A stretch of 64,000 nucleotides of DNA from Sparassis latifolia (taxonomy: Eukaryota; Basidiomycota; Agaricomycetes; Polyporales; Sparassidaceae). The notes under the pieces were generated by a model. That model was not told where the DNA came from and searched no databases. It worked only from the letters and a program-made list of their open reading frames with translations. The position numbers and the translations under genes were made by a program. Positions within the stretch are counted from its first letter, which is position 1; the number at the start of each line of letters is the position of its first letter. Below, one piece after another: positions 61,723 through 64,000 of the stretch. The stretch lies in the NCBI GenBank assembly GCA_018466975.1, contig CM031556.1:1178001-1242000 (forward strand). The letters run 5' to 3'.

Positions 61723-62122
61723 AGATACAAGTCGTGGCTCAAAAATATTATCTATCAAAATAACGAAGTCTGCGTAGCATCTCAGACGTCCATCCGTGCA
61801 CACATTCGCATGTCCGCAGAAAGAAACCTGTCATAAATAATGCATATGTGATGTCAAACAAGCATATGAAGAAGCTAAAAGCTGTTCGGAAAAAAATCAA
61901 TGTGTAACCACAGCATCCAGCCTCAGATACAAGTCGTGGCTCAAAATATTATCAAAATAACGAAGTCTGCGTAGCATCTCAGACGTCCATCCGTGCACAC
62001 ATTCGCATGTCCTCAGAAAGAAACCTGTCATAAATAATGCATATGTGATGTCAAACAAGCATATGAAGAAGCTAAAAGCTGTTCGGAAAAAAATCAATGT
62101 GTAACCACAGCACCCAGCCTCA
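61723..62122. repeat. Two-copy tandem duplication, unit about 200 bp
   Basis: The segment starting AGATACAAGTCGTGGCTCAA at 61723 recurs at 61925. The copies (61723-61924 and 61925-62122) are almost identical. The second lacks 5 bases near its start (ATCTATCAAAAT versus ATCAAAAT, plus a shorter A run) and has two or three substitutions (for example CCGCAG to CCTCAG and CATCC to CACCC). No open frame spans it and no terminal inverted repeats are seen. Low divergence implies a recent event. Confidence 0.85.
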
Positions 62123-62743
62123 GTGGGAATGCCATATCCGGCAGGTCACCTACCCTTCTGGTACACCCACTACGGATGATCTCAGAGTTGATATGCTTAG
62201 CCGGACTGCCTGAGTGGAATTTGTCATCGCAACAATATCGTCAACTGCTGCATGGAAGTAGGTAAGTGCTGTAGAGGATCTGAACGTCATTCAGCCAATA
62301 TTGCTACCACTGAGAACCTAGTACGTCTGTCGATCTGCCACAATAGTCCGAGGGCACTTCTGCAAGTCAACGAGTCACTCAGAATACAGGATATCACTCG
62401 AGGGGTGCAGAACTTCATCTATACTGACCACAAACAACTAGCTGGCCGCCCGATGTCAGCAGCGAGCCTACAACTTAAGATCTGCTGAAAGTCATAGGTG
62501 AAAATTAAATAGCATCTCTGACAGCGTCCACGCGAGTCAAGCAGTGGCTCTGCGGAATGTAACGAATTGCCGATCCGAGAAAAACGGTGCACCAGAAAGT
62601 GCAAAGCACCACATGGACTAGGCTCGAGTGACATCGTTCTGACGTCCGTTGCGGCTCAAAGTTGGGGTCACCTCAGCGGTTGCGTGGCGCACTCCAAGCA
62701 GAAAAAAAACAACCCAGTCACCACTCGAGCAACCCAGCAGACA

Positions 62744-62749
62744 TATAAA
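62744..62749 (+). promoter_or_regulatory. TATA box of the Con-6 gene
   Basis: TATAAA (within ACATATAAACC) lies 90 bp upstream of the Con-6 start codon, a normal distance for a core promoter. It suggests that the promoter is intact although the coding region appears damaged. Confidence 0.4.
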
Positions 62750-62838
62750 CCCGGGCGAGTTTCGCATCTAAGAGCTAAGTTCTTACAGTCTTCGAAGAAA
62801 CTCACCTACTCAACTCGTTAACAACCTTGACATCACTA

Positions 62839-63235
62839 ATGGCATCCGCTAACCCAGCAAACGTAGGTAACCCGTGTCCGAGACATTGCCATTGTTGAGC
62901 TCACACGAGGCTCACCTAGGTTGCGCGTGGCCTCAATAAGCACCAACGCGTGGTCGCTGAGTTCGCTGAGGTTGCTCACTGGTCCAATACAGAGGCTGCC
63001 ATTTCTAACCCCAACAACTCCGAGGAGGAGAAAGAGCGTACATCGCACAGACTCGAGGAGATGGAGGCCAGCGACGGGCTCGTGACTCCAACGTTGCCAT
63101 CGGCCACAAGGTATGCTGCATCATGCTTAACGTACAAGTGTAGCTCACCGAAGGTTCCTTCAGGCGGCGATCTCTAACCCCAACGTCTCGGAGGAGACGA
63201 AAGAGCACTGTGCGCAGGTCCTCGAGGAATTGTAG
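62839..63235 (+). pseudogene. con-6: Con-6-like conidiation protein gene, apparently degenerate
   Basis: Exon-like blocks are 62839-62862, 62920-62935, 62993-63110 and 63164-63235. They encode MASANPAN, VARGL(K), AAISNPNNSEEEKER with HRLEEMEAS, and AAISNPNVSEETKEHCAQVL with a final EEL stop. This is the two-repeat Con-6 layout (small hydrophilic proteins first found in conidiating Neurospora), in which each repeat reads A-x-I-x-N-P-x-x-S-E-E-x-K. Two lesions are visible. The intron that must follow VARGL starts with AT (ATAAGC) instead of GT, although its acceptor (AATACAG at 62992) is good. The linker is also out of frame: repeat one runs on as LVTPTLPSAT, whereas the conserved NVAIGHK lies one base off. 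No GT donor nearby restores the frame. It may be a pseudogene, a divergent paralogue or a sequence error. Confidence 0.72.
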
Positions 63236-63743
63236 AGGGCCTTTTCAACTCCCGGTCTCATCGCGAGTCTTGTCACAGTAATGCACTGGCGTAGGAGAAG
63301 TTTGCCTAGTCTGTATATCTAAAATTTAATATTGAGATGTGCGACCTAGGTGTGAAGTGACTGAGGTTTATTCGACTCACCAGAGAGATGTGCTCGACCC
63401 TGTAGATCATTTGCAAATAGTCTTGATCTACCATCTAAGTCAGTATGGCGGTGCTCAGTTGCAAGTCTGCACTCTCATATATCTGGTCGCAGCGCGCTTG
63501 TCCTCACCTGTTGGATTAGTGGTAGAAGTGGTTCCCAAGACGTCCACAAATGCGCATGTAACAGACTGCTAGTGTAAACGTACACACAGTCCCCAACATC
63601 TCGTCCTGCGGTACATAGGTCACGGTGGATCCTAGGCACGAGTAGAGGAAGGGACCGTTAGTTGAACAGTGCGATATATATGATACATAGCTTAGTACGT
63701 TCCCCGCAACGAAGTCCATAAATCATAGTCCGAAATCCTTACC
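63236..63743. other. Intergenic, no gene seen
   Basis: This lies between the Con-6 remnant and the stop codon of the right-edge minus-strand gene. Several short open frames exist, none recognisable. Confidence 0.4.
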
Positions 63744-64000
63744 CTACACGCCATTCCCACCGGTCAGCTGTCTCACCAAGAACATACCGCGCCCCCCACT
63801 ATCGCTCCGCATTCCCGTCACGGACTTGGGCCGCGGATAGCGCCCGGCGCCCGGTCGAGGGCCGTCGTACATCTTCGTCGGGCTGGAGGTGAGCTGCCGT
63901 GTGGGGCTCAGACCACCGCCGGTCATCTGCCTGAGCAATGTGGCATCGGAGGGGCCGCCCAGGCCGGTGAACTGGCGCGCGATGGTCGTCGTCCCGGTAA
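63744..64000 (-). CDS. C-terminal end of a protein with LxxQxTG motifs (possible endocytic Ark/Prk kinase target)
   Basis: On the minus strand an open frame enters from the right edge and stops at 63744-63746 (TAG). The last 80 or so residues include IARQFTG, LLRQMTG and LVRQLTG, plus a related TRQLTS. Three matches to L/I/V-x-x-Q-x-T-G in so short a span recall the phosphorylation sites of yeast Prk1/Ark1 kinases in endocytic adaptors (Pan1, Sla1, Scd5, epsins). The rest is Gly/Pro/Arg-rich (DGPRPGAGRYPRPKSV) and disordered. The body of the protein is outside the window, so the family is not identified. A splice junction inside this stretch cannot be ruled out. Confidence 0.55.
   Translation of the reverse strand, partial: TGTTTIARQFTGLGGPSDATLLRQMTGGGLSPTRQLTSSPTKMYDGPRPGAGRYPRPKSVTGMRSDSGGRGMFLVRQLTGGNGV

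Larger units (their letters stand above)
61020..62838. other. Intergenic, contains a tandem duplication
   Basis: AT-richer than the flanking genes. Apart from the 200-bp duplication (listed separately) and the Con-6 promoter at the right end, I see no gene. A 69-codon frame at 61438-61647 has no recognisable content. Confidence 0.4.

Overview
The window is nuclear DNA from a filamentous basidiomycete, most likely an Agaricomycete. The evidence is dense genes, very many short introns (mostly 48-60 nt, GT/AG, with a few GC/AG), a fungal RNA-dependent RNA polymerase, a Con-6 remnant, an ITC1-type remodeller subunit and a Cln-type G1/S cyclin. No bacterial operons, CRISPR arrays or rRNA genes are seen. 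Exon coordinates below were assembled by hand from reading frame, splice sites and family conservation. For nearly every multi-exon gene the exon sum is an exact multiple of three.

Layout, left to right. 0-5.4 kb: 3' end of a U2 snRNP A' gene, a TMEM205-like membrane protein gene (-), tRNA-Lys(CTT) with a 9-nt intron (-), MCM5 (+), tRNA-Thr(AGT) (+). 5.4-15.8 kb: COP9 signalosome CSN6 (+), an OPT oligopeptide transporter with an apparent 1-nt frameshift (-), a small conserved hypothetical (+), EMC7 (-), UTP23 (+). 15.9-24.6 kb: six-unit polyubiquitin (-), WDR5/SWD3 (-), eIF3k (+), ITC1-like WAC/DDT/WHIM protein (-). 26.7-35.5 kb: a basidiomycete hypothetical (-), a Gfo/Idh/MocA oxidoreductase resembling D-galacturonate reductase with two microexons (+), a G1/S cyclin (-). 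35.5-39.7 kb: a 4.2-kb gene-poor stretch holding a non-autonomous TIR element with target-site duplication. 39.7-53 kb: a large low-complexity protein with a possible eIF4E-binding motif (-), RdRP (+), SmD2 (-) head to head with PES1/NOP7 (+), a small permuted-papain-like protein (-). 53.7-61 kb: Sec7-PH ARF-GEF (+) and a disordered protein with a four-times repeated short motif (+). 61-64 kb: a 200-bp tandem duplication, a degenerate Con-6 gene (+) and the 3' end of a gene (-) whose product carries LxxQxTG motifs.

Most genes are housekeeping: replication and cell cycle (MCM5, cyclin), chromatin (WDR5, ITC1), splicing (U2A', SmD2), ribosome biogenesis and translation (UTP23, PES1, eIF3k), ubiquitin biology (polyubiquitin, CSN6), ER membrane insertion (EMC7) and vesicle traffic (Sec7). 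They are not a functional cluster. The most interesting observations are the two GC-AG introns and tiny exons in SmD2, the double lesion in the Con-6 gene, the transporter frameshift, the 6-nt and 8-nt exons in the oxidoreductase, the TIR element, and the repeated-motif protein at 58.7-61.0 kb. I found nothing that clearly amounts to a wholly new biological system.
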